DNA of 38,903 nucleotides from a virus. Of this stretch, positions 5,396 through 12,012 are shown piece by piece (position 1 is the stretch's first letter; every line of letters begins with the position of its first letter). The notes under the pieces were generated by a model, which was given only the letters and a program-made list of their open reading frames with translations, did no database searches and was not told where the DNA came from. Location of the stretch: the IMG/VR virus record IMGVR_UViG_3300048592_000278, positions 1 to 38,903 of that record; one strand, given 5' to 3'. The position numbers and the translations under genes are program-made.

Positions 5396-6779
5396 TTCCT
5401 TCAATCCCTATTTGTTCGCAATCTGGTTTGTAATTGTATTCAATTGATTTAAATGAGAAGTACTCGGGTTTGTAAATACAGATTTCCGATACGTCTTTTT
5501 CGCCTTCTCTATTTTTAGCCAAAATGACTTCAATCTTATTTTCAGTTGAATAAGTTTCATTCTTAAATTTATACTCCTTAATACCAGCTAAAAAAGCATT
5601 AAAAAGTAATAACACAACATCGGCACTTTGCTCAATGCCTCCTGATTCTTGCAAGTGCTTTAAAAGTGGTCTTTGTCCTTTCGTGGATTCTGTCTCACGG
5701 TTAAGCTGAGCAATTGCAACAACTGGGATATTGTTTTCACGGGCAATGGTCTTTAAATATTTAGTTACTGTATCAACTTCGGATACTCTATTATTTACGG
5801 TCTTGTCTTTGCATTTAATTAATTGCAAATAATCAATAAATAAGATTTCAAATTGATGTTTTTTCATCTGCAGTTTAATAAAGTTCCGAAGTTCGTTCAC
5901 TTCCCAACTTGGCTTGTCAATTATAAACAAGTTATCAGCGTTATAAACTGTCTTTCCGAACTCCGTCAGTTTTGTGTAATCCTCTAATTTCAAACCGCCG
6001 TCAAATCCTTTTATTTTGTTCTTGGAAATTTCAGTTTTATTTATTGCAAGTCTTAATGCTATTTGTTCCGCCGACTGCTCCAAGCTGAAAAAGCCGATTT
6101 TACATTTAATGGAATTAATCCAATTAACAACAAATGCCGTTTTACCAACGGAAGTCCGGGCGGCGACGACAATCAAATCACCGTTTTGAACTCCACCTTG
6201 TAAATACTTATCTAATTGCCTTAGGCCCGTCGATATTCCCAACATTTCTTTTTTTGAATATTTCTCAATTTGATTATTTACCATTAAAGCAATTTCTTTG
6301 TTATTATATACCTTAACTTCGTTTAGTTTTTCAGTGTTTTCCGCCAAATCCTGTAAACTTAATATCAGCTCATTTATGTCGGTATTTAGTGCATATGCTT
6401 TGGTATATGCACCGTAACAGTGCTTAATAATTAACCGCCTTATATAGTAGTCTTTAAGGGTTTGTAAGTGAATTTTATAATTAGCCGCTGTTATTGTGTT
6501 GTCCGATAATTCAGAAATTGCAATCATGCCACCAATATAATCTAATTTATTGATTTTAATTAGTTCTTGACTTAACGTAACAACGTCTAACGGTATGTCA
6601 TTTGAAGTCATACTCATTATAACTTCAAATATTGTTTTATGCCCCAAATCATAAAAATAATCTGGTTTACATTCGTTTACTATCTCTAATTTTGCGTTTG
6701 AGTCTAATAAACAAGCACCTAATAAACTGTTTTCAACATCTTTTGAGTTCGGAAGTTCTTGCTGTCCTATTTCAATCAT
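5385..6779 (-). CDS. dnaB: Replicative DNA helicase DnaB
   Basis: A 464-residue protein of the usual DnaB length. The N-terminal all-helical domain spans about 1-150 (N-S-K-D-V-E-N-S-L-L-G-A-C-L-L). The RecA-like ATPase has a Walker A A-R-T-S-V-G-K-T (207-214) and a Walker B hydrophobic strand ending in D316 (I-L-F-I-D-Y-L-Q-L). The downstream R-E-N-N-I-P-V-V and Q-L-N-R stretches match DnaB. It unwinds DNA at the phage fork. No phage polymerase or primase is present, so host enzymes must join it. It starts at ATG 6779, nine bases after the putative initiator/loader gene at 6789-7451. Confidence 0.95.
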   Translation of the reverse strand: MIEIGQQELPNSKDVENSLLGACLLDSNAKLEIVNECKPDYFYDLGHKTIFEVIMSMTSNDIPLDVVTLSQELIKINKLDYIGGMIAISELSDNTITAANYKIHLQTLKDYYIRRLIIKHCYGAYTKAYALNTDINELILSLQDLAENTEKLNEVKVYNNKEIALMVNNQIEKYSKKEMLGISTGLRQLDKYLQGGVQNGDLIVVAARTSVGKTAFVVNWINSIKCKIGFFSLEQSAEQIALRLAINKTEISKNKIKGFDGGLKLEDYTKLTEFGKTVYNADNLFIIDKPSWEVNELRNFIKLQMKKHQFEILFIDYLQLIKCKDKTVNNRVSEVDTVTKYLKTIARENNIPVVAIAQLNRETESTKGQRPLLKHLQESGGIEQSADVVLLLFNAFLAGIKEYKFKNETYSTENKIEVILAKNREGEKDVSEICIYKPEYFSFKSIEYNYKPDCEQIGIEGNEF

Positions 6780-6788
6780 ATATTTTCC

Positions 6789-7451
6789 TCAATACATTTT
6801 TGGTTCGTAAATTTCGGGTTCGGGTTCATCTTTGACGTTTTTGTTATGCCATGTCCGCACCGTGCCTTTCCAATTAACGACTGGCATGCCATTTGATTTT
6901 ATCCAGTCAGAAGAATCGTAATAATCATAAAAAGTTTGGGCATCAACTTTTAAATTGTTGCTCTCTATATATTCTTTTAATTCTATTAAAGTACATTTAT
7001 CTTTACTTTTTACAATACTTTTATCCTTACTTTTTCTTTTTCTTTTTCTTTTAATGGTTACATAATCATTATCTAATGATTGTGTAATGATTATATAATC
7101 ATTGTTTAATAATTCGTTAATCTTATCTAATAAATTATATTCTTTCAAAGTCTTAATTACTGATAAAATAACGGGTTTGCGTGAGTTTAGATTCCCGTAT
7201 TGAAACTTTATAAACTTCGGAATGAAGTAAATATTTTCATGCTTAAAAACACGATTTTCAAAAATTTCTAATAACTTTTTTTCGTCTAATTTTACATGAC
7301 AAAACATATTCATTATTGAAAAACTTGGTTTTAATATTCCAGCATGGTTGCAATTATCAAGTAACCATTGCCAAACGATTTTGTAATCATTCGTTAATGA
7401 TATATACCAGTCATCCTTCCATTTGTCAGTATCAGTTAATCTTTTAGCCAT
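6789..7451 (-). CDS. Phage replication initiator or helicase-loader-like protein
   Basis: A 220-residue protein. The first 120 residues (D-K-W-K-D-D-W-Y-I-S-L, then W-L-L-D-N-C-N-H-A-G-I) match the winged-helix domain of phage replisome organisers. A very basic linker follows (K-R-K-R-K-R-K-S-K), then a C-terminal block (T-F-Y-D-Y-Y-D-S-S-D-W, N-W-K-G-T-V-R-T-W) found in DnaD/DnaT-type proteins that bring DnaB to the origin. It lies directly upstream of dnaB, as expected for a loader. No ATPase motif is present, so it is not a DnaC-type loader. Its start overlaps the stop of the preceding gene (TAATGG). Confidence 0.75.
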   Translation of the reverse strand: MAKRLTDTDKWKDDWYISLTNDYKIVWQWLLDNCNHAGILKPSFSIMNMFCHVKLDEKKLLEIFENRVFKHENIYFIPKFIKFQYGNLNSRKPVILSVIKTLKEYNLLDKINELLNNDYIIITQSLDNDYVTIKRKRKRKSKDKSIVKSKDKCTLIELKEYIESNNLKVDAQTFYDYYDSSDWIKSNGMPVVNWKGTVRTWHNKNVKDEPEPEIYEPKMY

Positions 7452-7657
7452 TACAATTCCTTTTTTAACTTATTCAGTACCTTAACAATCTCACATATAG
7501 TATCGTTATTGTAGAAATTCATATCGACATCATAATCAGGGTCGTCAATATCAATGAAAGCAATTTTAATATATTTTTTTTGTTGGGGATCCGTTTCCAA
7601 TGTAATTTGAAACCGATTATTATTCTCAAATTCTAAATCATATTTTACCGTTGTCAT
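7451..7657 (-). CDS. Small acidic hypothetical protein
   Basis: A 68-residue protein with a beta-rich N-terminal half (T-V-K-Y-D-L-E-F-E-N-N-N-R-F-Q) and an acidic middle (D-I-D-D-P-D-Y-D-V-D). GGAGG stands six bases before the ATG. The ATG overlaps the stop of the 37-codon frame in the leader (ATGA). A terminator-like hairpin lies just ahead of this gene, so its expression may be controlled by attenuation. Function not recognised. Confidence 0.65.
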   Translation of the reverse strand: MTTVKYDLEFENNNRFQITLETDPQQKKYIKIAFIDIDDPDYDVDMNFYNNDTICEIVKVLNKLKKEL

Positions 7658-7767
7658 AATACCTCCAAATAAAAAAGCCCCAACGGGTTTGAGTATGAAA
7701 ACTTAAGATTTTCACCCGCCAGAGCTTTATATATAGCTAATTTAATATTTTTCATTTCTGTTTTCAT
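7654..7767 (-). CDS. Possible 37-residue leader peptide
   Basis: A small frame from ATG 7767 (or ATG 7755 inside it) reading M-K-T-E-M-K-N-I-K-L-A-I-Y-K-A-L and ending F-Y-L-E-V-L. Its stop overlaps the ATG of the next gene. The promoter-like TATTTTTG ends about 10 bases before the ATG, so the message would be almost leaderless. The same stretch contains two interleaved long inverted repeats, so the frame may be accidental in a structured RNA. No homologue is recognised. Confidence 0.35.
   Translation of the reverse strand: MKTEMKNIKLAIYKALAGENLKFSYSNPLGLFYLEVL
7671..7725 (-). terminator. Terminator-like hairpin ahead of the 7451-7657 gene
   Basis: On the minus strand the 12-base arm at 7725-7714 (GCTCTGGCGGGT) can pair along its full length, with four G-U pairs, with the arm at 7688-7677 (ACCCGTTGGGGC). 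Six T follow at 7676-7671. The loop contains a second small stem (GAAAA / TTTTC). The 3' end of the loop (7702-7689) is also the partner of an upstream arm at 7773-7760, so two folds compete. Confidence 0.6.
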
Positions 7768-7773
7768 ACTCAA
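7689..7773. repeat. 14-base perfect inverted repeat
   Basis: The 14-base arm at 7689-7702 (TTGAGTATGAAAAC) is the exact reverse complement of 7760-7773, separated by 57 bases. The arms are interleaved with the terminator arms (order a, b, a', b'), which gives a pseudoknot or mutually exclusive pairing. Confidence 0.85.
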
Positions 7774-7776
7774 CTA

Positions 7777-7784
7777 CAAAAATA
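7777..7784 (-). promoter_or_regulatory. Possible promoter -7 element (TATTTTTG)
   Basis: TATTTTTG fits TAnnTTTG. About 20 bases upstream there is only a T-run (7808-7803), not a clear TTTG, so the call is weaker than for the other promoters. Transcription would begin near 7770, at the first arm of the inverted repeat. Confidence 0.45.
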
Positions 7785-7823
7785 CGAAATTTTTCTCATA
7801 TAAAAAAATAAAGTTATCCACAA

Positions 7824-8168
7824 TTATTCATCTAATAACTTTTGAACGTCTAAGGTATCGGGGAAGTCGGTATAATATTTTTCTGGGAACGTAGCAGACC
7901 ATTTATCATTGCCTTCCGATAGTCCATAGGTAAACTGACAGCTCCAGTAACCTTTGCTTAAATAGATTTTGTAGGAAGAGTTATATAATACCGTGAATTG
8001 CATTGTTGAATCCCCACCACGTAACGTGAAATCGTTGTCATGGTATTTCTGCCCGATTATAACAACCCGTTTTGTTAACGGTTCTTCAATCGGTTCTTTT
8101 ATCGGTTCTGTAATATCAATTGACTTTGTACAGCCGATTAAAAAAGCTAAAATTAGTAAGTATTTCAT
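7824..8168 (-). CDS. Phage-encoded lipoprotein
   Basis: A 114-residue protein with a short lipoprotein signal: M-K-Y-L-L-I-L-A-F-L-I-G-C, with Cys13 as the lipidation site, then a linker rich in E, P and K (E-P-I-K-E-P-I-E-E-P) and a beta-rich domain (about 40-110). It should be anchored in the inner or outer membrane of a Gram-negative host. Phage lipoproteins often block superinfection, but nothing in the sequence proves that here. It overlaps the YopX-family gene by four bases (ATGA). Confidence 0.75.
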   Translation of the reverse strand: MKYLLILAFLIGCTKSIDITEPIKEPIEEPLTKRVVIIGQKYHDNDFTLRGGDSTMQFTVLYNSSYKIYLSKGYWSCQFTYGLSEGNDKWSATFPEKYYTDFPDTLDVQKLLDE

Positions 8169-8542
8169 AAGCCCTCCAGCAATTCAGGGTTCTCGTAAAT
8201 GTTGCCGATAACTTCAATTTTACCTCCATCTTCATTTGTGATATAATATAACCAACGTAAAAAGTCGAATTCCCAAATTACTTCTGTTGGCTTTAGCGTG
8301 GATTCTGCTGGGTATCCTTCCGAATTTATGCTTTCCTCAGCACCTTCAATTATATCTCCTTCATAAATCTCGACCCCGTTTTTGTCTTTTAACCCTGTGA
8401 ATTGCTCGTGTTGAAACTGATTTTCTTTCACTTCTATAAAAGTATATCCCGATTTATAATTCCACAAACCTCTTTCAATCCACTCATAATCTACTATTTT
8501 GTTTGTGTTAATATCTCTTATTCTAAATTTTATCTGTCTCAT
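8165..8542 (-). CDS. YopX family protein
   Basis: A 125-residue protein. M-R-Q-I-K-F-R-I-R-D at the start and F-T-G-L-K-D-K-N-G-V-E-I-Y-E-G-D-I-I in the middle are the hallmark of the YopX family, followed by V-I-G-N-I-Y-E-N-P-E-L-L at the C-terminus. The family is widespread in phages of Firmicutes and Bacteroidota; its function is unknown. The start overlaps the stop of the preceding 59-residue gene. Confidence 0.9.
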   Translation of the reverse strand: MRQIKFRIRDINTNKIVDYEWIERGLWNYKSGYTFIEVKENQFQHEQFTGLKDKNGVEIYEGDIIEGAEESINSEGYPAESTLKPTEVIWEFDFLRWLYYITNEDGGKIEVIGNIYENPELLEGL

Positions 8543-8718
8543 AAACCCTCCACCTTAATTCTTAGTTCGTATTCATCGTTTATTAATACTCTGATAAATG
8601 TTTTTTCATTCAAATTCCAGAATAAATTAGATGTGCCAGCATTAATCATGTATTCCACATTGCTCAAATCCTCATTGCCTTTTTTAAGTAGCAATTCAAG
8701 TTTTTCTTTAATTGTCAT
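8539..8718 (-). CDS. Small hypothetical protein (59 residues)
   Basis: A short gene from ATG 8718 behind GGAGG, reading M-T-I-K-E-K-L-E-L-L-L-K-K-G and ending L-R-I-K-V-E-G-L. Start and stop both overlap the neighbouring genes as ATGA, the arrangement used throughout this operon, which supports it as real. Its N-terminus M-T-I-K-E resembles that of the HTH protein at 8955-9122 and of the frame at 35669-35848. Function not recognised. Confidence 0.65.
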   Translation of the reverse strand: MTIKEKLELLLKKGNEDLSNVEYMINAGTSNLFWNLNEKTFIRVLINDEYELRIKVEGL

Positions 8719-8945
8719 AATGCCTCCTTAGCTACTTTGTACCCATGTTTCATAAATCTATAACTGTAGGTGGTTTCTTTTATAATATGTTTTTCAAATT
8801 CATCGAATGACTTATAATTCCCACCATAGCCAGCGCTTTGCGGTGTACTACCTTTGATAATTTTGTATTGCCAAAACCCATCATTATTAGACATCTCGGC
8901 AGTATGTAGTTCGCCGTCTATGCTATATTCTAATTGTTTTTTCAT
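8715..8945 (-). CDS. Small hypothetical protein
   Basis: A 76-residue protein (M-K-K-Q-L-E-Y-S-I-D-G-E-L-H-T) with AGGAGC before the ATG. It looks like a small alpha/beta domain with a Gly-rich turn (S-A-G-Y-G-G-N-Y) and aromatic residues near the C-terminus. It overlaps the next gene as ATGA. Function not recognised. Confidence 0.65.
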   Translation of the reverse strand: MKKQLEYSIDGELHTAEMSNNDGFWQYKIIKGSTPQSAGYGGNYKSFDEFEKHIIKETTYSYRFMKHGYKVAKEAL

Positions 8946-8954
8946 ATTAGCTCC

Positions 8955-9122
8955 TTATAATATTTTTTTAATCGCCTGCTCTAAAAATTCAGATTCTATA
9001 ACAGTAAGCTCCTTTTGATTTCTTATTTTGCTTGCGATACTTTGGTAATTCAAACCCGCAATTTTGCAAACCGCTGATAAATTCAAATAATCAACCTTCT
9101 CTTGTAATTCTTTAATTGTCAT
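8955..9122 (-). CDS. Small helix-turn-helix-like protein (55 residues)
   Basis: A short gene from ATG 9122 reading M-T-I-K-E-L-Q-E-K-V. The middle (L-S-A-V-C-K-I-A-G-L, then Y-Q-S-I-A-S-K-I) looks like the turn and recognition helix of a small Cro-type or transposon-type HTH protein, followed by a helix. It overlaps the end of the next upstream gene by 11 bases and is followed by an AGGAGC for the downstream gene. It is the only candidate for a DNA-binding regulator in the early region. Fold inferred by eye. Confidence 0.55.
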   Translation of the reverse strand: MTIKELQEKVDYLNLSAVCKIAGLNYQSIASKIRNQKELTVIESEFLEQAIKKIL

Positions 9123-9462
9123 TTTCATTCCTTAAAATATTTAAAATATGTTCTTTGGTCATATACGTAACGGGCTTATTCATTGATTTAAAATAATCAA
9201 TTTCGTATTGTAAACCGGCTGAATCTTGCCAGCCGTCTAAACAAAGTACCAACATTGATTCACTTATTTTCATAAAGTCTAAATTATGCCAATACCATGC
9301 TTTAAAGTCAATTCCTACGACATCTTTGAATTGATGCCCGTAACAAATCGGATTGTAATAAATCCTTTGACTATCTTCCTTCATCAACAATCCTGTCAAT
9401 TCTAAATTCCATCTATAATTCAGCTCTGGATTAGCTGTGTAGGGGCTTCCTATATATATCAT
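9112..9462 (-). CDS. DUF1937 / nucleoside 2-deoxyribosyltransferase-like protein
   Basis: A 116-residue protein. M-I-Y-I-G-S-P-Y-T at the N-terminus, H-N-L-D-F-M in the middle and the S-A-G-L-Q-Y-E-I-D-Y-F stretch follow the pattern of the DUF1937 branch of the nucleoside 2-deoxyribosyltransferase-like fold, including the Glu that serves as nucleophile in the true transferases. Likely role: nucleotide or deoxynucleoside metabolism, substrate unknown. It starts where the upstream gene ends. Confidence 0.7.
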   Translation of the reverse strand: MIYIGSPYTANPELNYRWNLELTGLLMKEDSQRIYYNPICYGHQFKDVVGIDFKAWYWHNLDFMKISESMLVLCLDGWQDSAGLQYEIDYFKSMNKPVTYMTKEHILNILRNENDN

Positions 9463-9870
9463 TTAATCCTCAAAATTAATTCCGAATTCGAGTGCAAATT
9501 TTGCAACTTCGTTTAAATAAATAGTAAATTCATTCGTCTTTAAGCTCGTAGTTGAAACGCTACTCATAAATGTTTGCAACAATTCAACTTCATTCAACTT
9601 CATTAAAAAAGTACCTATATCGTAAGGTATCAAATCCCGACCAGCTAATCTAAAAAGCGGAATTGCTATGAATGAATACTTAAAATAACTATGAAGTTCG
9701 TTTTTAGTATATCCTGACTCATTAGCAATTATTTCAATCCACTTCCAATAAAGCGCATTTTGCTCTAAAGAACGGGCTTTTTGTGTGTTGACATACTGAT
9801 AACATAAAAAGCCCTCTCTATAGTCTTTGCTGATTTCAGTCAGTTCCTTATTTATGTATATTAAGTCCAT
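9463..9870 (-). CDS. Phage recombination-associated protein, NinB-like
   Basis: A 135-residue protein. The stretch K-A-R-S-L-E-Q-N-A-L-Y-W-K-W near residue 33 and T-K-N-E-L-H-S-Y-F-K downstream resemble the conserved part of NinB and related phage recombination-mediator proteins. It sits between an SSB-like gene and a nucleotide enzyme, and a NinG-like gene lies further downstream, which fits a recombination role. The match is by motif memory only. Start ATG overlaps the SSB-like stop. Confidence 0.5.
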   Translation of the reverse strand: MDLIYINKELTEISKDYREGFLCYQYVNTQKARSLEQNALYWKWIEIIANESGYTKNELHSYFKYSFIAIPLFRLAGRDLIPYDIGTFLMKLNEVELLQTFMSSVSTTSLKTNEFTIYLNEVAKFALEFGINFED

Positions 9871-10271
9871 CAGAACGGTACTTCAATATTTGGAATATCA
9901 TTTAATACTTTAATCAGCACTTCGTATTTATCTTTGATTTCGTCAACCTGATTAATTATTCTATCTAATTTCTGATTAATCAAATCAAAGTCCTTTTCTA
10001 AAGGCATATTAAAGGTACTTTGCGGGCTTTCTACGGGCTTTTTATTGCTTTCAAAGTCTTTTAATATCCAAAGTTCTTTATACCCCTTAGAGTTGGTTCT
10101 CACTTCGCATTCCAGCTCCGTTCCTTTTGTGATTTGACTCATATCAAAACTTTTATCTTGACATTTTAAATTATGCCAGTCTCCACCAATTTTGATTGAA
10201 TAACTTTTAAAAGTCGTTCCTTCCCAGTTAACATCTTTGCTAAATGGTCTTGATTCAAATTTATGTTTCAT
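9870..10271 (-). CDS. Possible single-stranded DNA-binding protein
   Basis: A 133-residue protein from ATG 10271 (AAAGGGAT before it; an upstream TTG at 10286 is less likely). The first 70 residues look like a five-stranded OB-type barrel (S-Y-S-I-K-I-G-G-D-W-H, then L-E-C-E-V-R-T-N). A linker and a coiled segment follow. The last residues, N-I-E-V-P-F, resemble the acidic D-I-P-F tip that SSB proteins use to recruit partners. Its neighbours are recombination proteins. Medium-to-low certainty, since the core is not a clear family match. Confidence 0.45.
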   Translation of the reverse strand: MKHKFESRPFSKDVNWEGTTFKSYSIKIGGDWHNLKCQDKSFDMSQITKGTELECEVRTNSKGYKELWILKDFESNKKPVESPQSTFNMPLEKDFDLINQKLDRIINQVDEIKDKYEVLIKVLNDIPNIEVPF

Positions 10272-10272
10272 T

Positions 10273-10965
10273 TTAATCCCTTTCAATTCTATTTGATTTT
10301 TTTAAATTATAATTATAAGCATTACTTAGCATGATAAAGTAATCTTCAGACGAAAAACATTTAAAAAGTTTACTTCTTAATTTTGGCAAGCGTTCCATAA
10401 ACAATTTATGGTCATAATTCGGGTGTGCAATGAGGCTTTTAAATCCTTCAGCGAATCTTTGCTCATGTGAAAACTCCATAAATCCACGCACATCATAATA
10501 TATTCGCAAAATATCTTGAGCGTTGTTCAATAATTTCATTCTTCCCTTTGCAAAACCGGCTCCCTTCGTTGACAAACAAATCAAAGATTGCAGAACCGCG
10601 ATGTTCATACCTGAGTTTTGATATATGTTTTTAAAAATTGCATAATCCATATTGTCTTTTGCGTAGTAATCTAAATAGTCAACCGACCTCCATTTTGTCG
10701 AACTATTGTTTAATGTAATAATTGCATCATCCTGCACGTCTATTATTTGATAAGTAATCGGTAAATTGTTGCGTTTGCAAAACTCTAATCTATTATGACC
10801 ATCTATAATAGTCATATCTCGAGTTACTTCGATTGTTTTAATATAGTTCGTTTTTGAGTAACCTTCAGCAATTTTTCTAACTGCTAACTCGGTCTGCCTG
10901 CAACCGCTTTGATATTTGTTCTTTTTGAACATATCATAATTTCTCGTTTCAAATACTTGAATCAT
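10273..10965 (-). CDS. ParB-like N-terminal-domain protein
   Basis: A 230-residue protein. The stretch M-T-I-I-D-G-H-N-R-L-E (52-61) is the G-H-x-R motif of ParB/Srx nucleotide-binding domains, preceded by a strand containing I-K-T-I-E-V-T-R. The rest is helical and not a typical ParB DNA-binding domain. Phage ParB-like proteins are thought to act as CTP-dependent clamps, nucleases or regulators; which applies here is unknown. It is the first gene after the promoter at 11000-11031 and has GGGAGATTT before its ATG. Confidence 0.75.
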   Translation of the reverse strand: MIQVFETRNYDMFKKNKYQSGCRQTELAVRKIAEGYSKTNYIKTIEVTRDMTIIDGHNRLEFCKRNNLPITYQIIDVQDDAIITLNNSSTKWRSVDYLDYYAKDNMDYAIFKNIYQNSGMNIAVLQSLICLSTKGAGFAKGRMKLLNNAQDILRIYYDVRGFMEFSHEQRFAEGFKSLIAHPNYDHKLFMERLPKLRSKLFKCFSSEDYFIMLSNAYNYNLKKSNRIERD

Positions 10966-10999
10966 TTTAAATCTCCCATAATGTTTAAAAAACTTTTTA

Positions 11000-11031
11000 C
11001 AAATATAACTATTTTTTTTTAATATTCCAAA
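11000..11031 (-). promoter_or_regulatory. Bacteroidota-type promoter of the replication operon
   Basis: TTTG (11031-11028), 20 bases, TATATTTG (11007-11000) on the minus strand. It starts right after the stop codon of the small gene at 11034-11210 and should drive the ParB-like gene and the genes below it. Confidence 0.75.
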
Positions 11032-11033
11032 TT

Positions 11034-11210
11034 TTATTTTATCGGATTGAAATTTCTTGTCGAATTCATAATCTCATAAACAGTCCTTTCATCATCCTCT
11101 TGGCAATTTTCCTCATACCATTTTATGACTTTTGTTATTTCAACTTGCAAGTCTATTAATTCGTCGTAAGTCAAATCGTCAAATACAGTGTCAAAGCCCG
11201 CTATTTGCAT
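11034..11210 (-). CDS. Small acidic hypothetical protein (58 residues)
   Basis: A short gene from ATG 11210 reading M-Q-I-A-G-F-D-T-V-F-D-D-L-T-Y-D-E-L and ending F-N-P-I-K. It is acidic and probably helical. It overlaps the end of the nuclease gene by 10 bases, has GGAGGATAT before the ATG, and fills what would otherwise be a 235-base gap. Function not recognised; a small partner of the nuclease is possible. Confidence 0.6.
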   Translation of the reverse strand: MQIAGFDTVFDDLTYDELIDLQVEITKVIKWYEENCQEDDERTVYEIMNSTRNFNPIK

Positions 11211-11911
11211 ATATCCTCCAGCTTGATTTCGTAAGGTAATGTTTTGAATTTTGGTTCTTTATATTCCATGTCAAATCCTTTTTTTAACCACAAAAAATAT
11301 TCAAAATTATAATCTATTAATTCAGGGGTTAAAGATGTTAATGAATAACCTTGTTTAGTTGTTGGGAATTCAGGGAAAATAACAACGTTAGCACTCGCCA
11401 CCGCTCCGTAACATTTAGCATAAGCACTTACTTGACTTTTATGATGATGTTGGACTGCTTTTGATGACTTCCAATCCCAAATATGTAAACCGTTTTCATC
11501 TTTCGTCAACAAATCCACCGTTCCAGCATAATACTCATCGTGGTTAAAACATTGTGTTTCTATAGATATGATTTTATGACTTTTCAAATGTTTTTCATAA
11601 AATTTAGCAAAATTACAAACCCGATTCCAAACCCTCATGTCCTCCATCGCTTCAAACCAGTCAATCCTTCCAAATTTCAACAGTGATTCAACTGCGGCAT
11701 GAAAAGCACTTCCAACACCTTTCGCGGTCTCCATAATTTGATTTGCTTGCAAACCAACTTCTTTGTACCAATTAGCAAGTTGTGGCTCTACTATAAAGCC
11801 CTGTACAAAAGTTACCGACGGGTAAAAAGTTTCTTCATCTACTTTGTACCAATTTTCATTAAAGATGTCAATTCGTTTACCATTTTCACAGTCTTTTATT
11901 TCGTAATTCAT
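11201..11911 (-). CDS. PD-(D/E)XK superfamily nuclease (RecB/Cas4-like exonuclease)
   Basis: A 236-residue protein with the PD-(D/E)XK core in order: H71 in the S-A-F-H-A-A-V-E helix, D133 in the Y-Y-A-G-T-V-D-L-L strand, then D146-W-K148 in I-W-D-W-K-S-S-K, and a Q160-x3-Y helix (K-S-Q-V-S-A-Y-A). This is the layout of RecB-family phage exonucleases that resect DNA ends for recombination. The SSB-like, NinB-like and NinG-like genes nearby fit this pathway. It starts at ATG 11911 behind AGGAGTAAAAA. Confidence 0.88.
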   Translation of the reverse strand: MNYEIKDCENGKRIDIFNENWYKVDEETFYPSVTFVQGFIVEPQLANWYKEVGLQANQIMETAKGVGSAFHAAVESLLKFGRIDWFEAMEDMRVWNRVCNFAKFYEKHLKSHKIISIETQCFNHDEYYAGTVDLLTKDENGLHIWDWKSSKAVQHHHKSQVSAYAKCYGAVASANVVIFPEFPTTKQGYSLTSLTPELIDYNFEYFLWLKKGFDMEYKEPKFKTLPYEIKLEDICK

Positions 11912-12012
11912 TTTTTACTCCTTTCAATAATACCGTAAATAACACTAAATAACACAAATAATATCCCTACACTGCCGGCAAAAAGCAAGCAAGCAAGTAA
12001 TTAAATCGTTAA

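Noticed and set aside
8955-9122. Lysogeny repressor
   Set aside because: The small HTH protein stands alone; there is no integrase, no second repressor and no divergent promoter pair.
11909-11988. Possible membrane peptide upstream of the nuclease gene (L-L-A-C-L-L-F-A-G-S-V-G-I-L-F)
   Set aside because: The frame is open and hydrophobic and ends on the next ATG, but it has only TTG or GTG as possible starts and no ribosome binding site.
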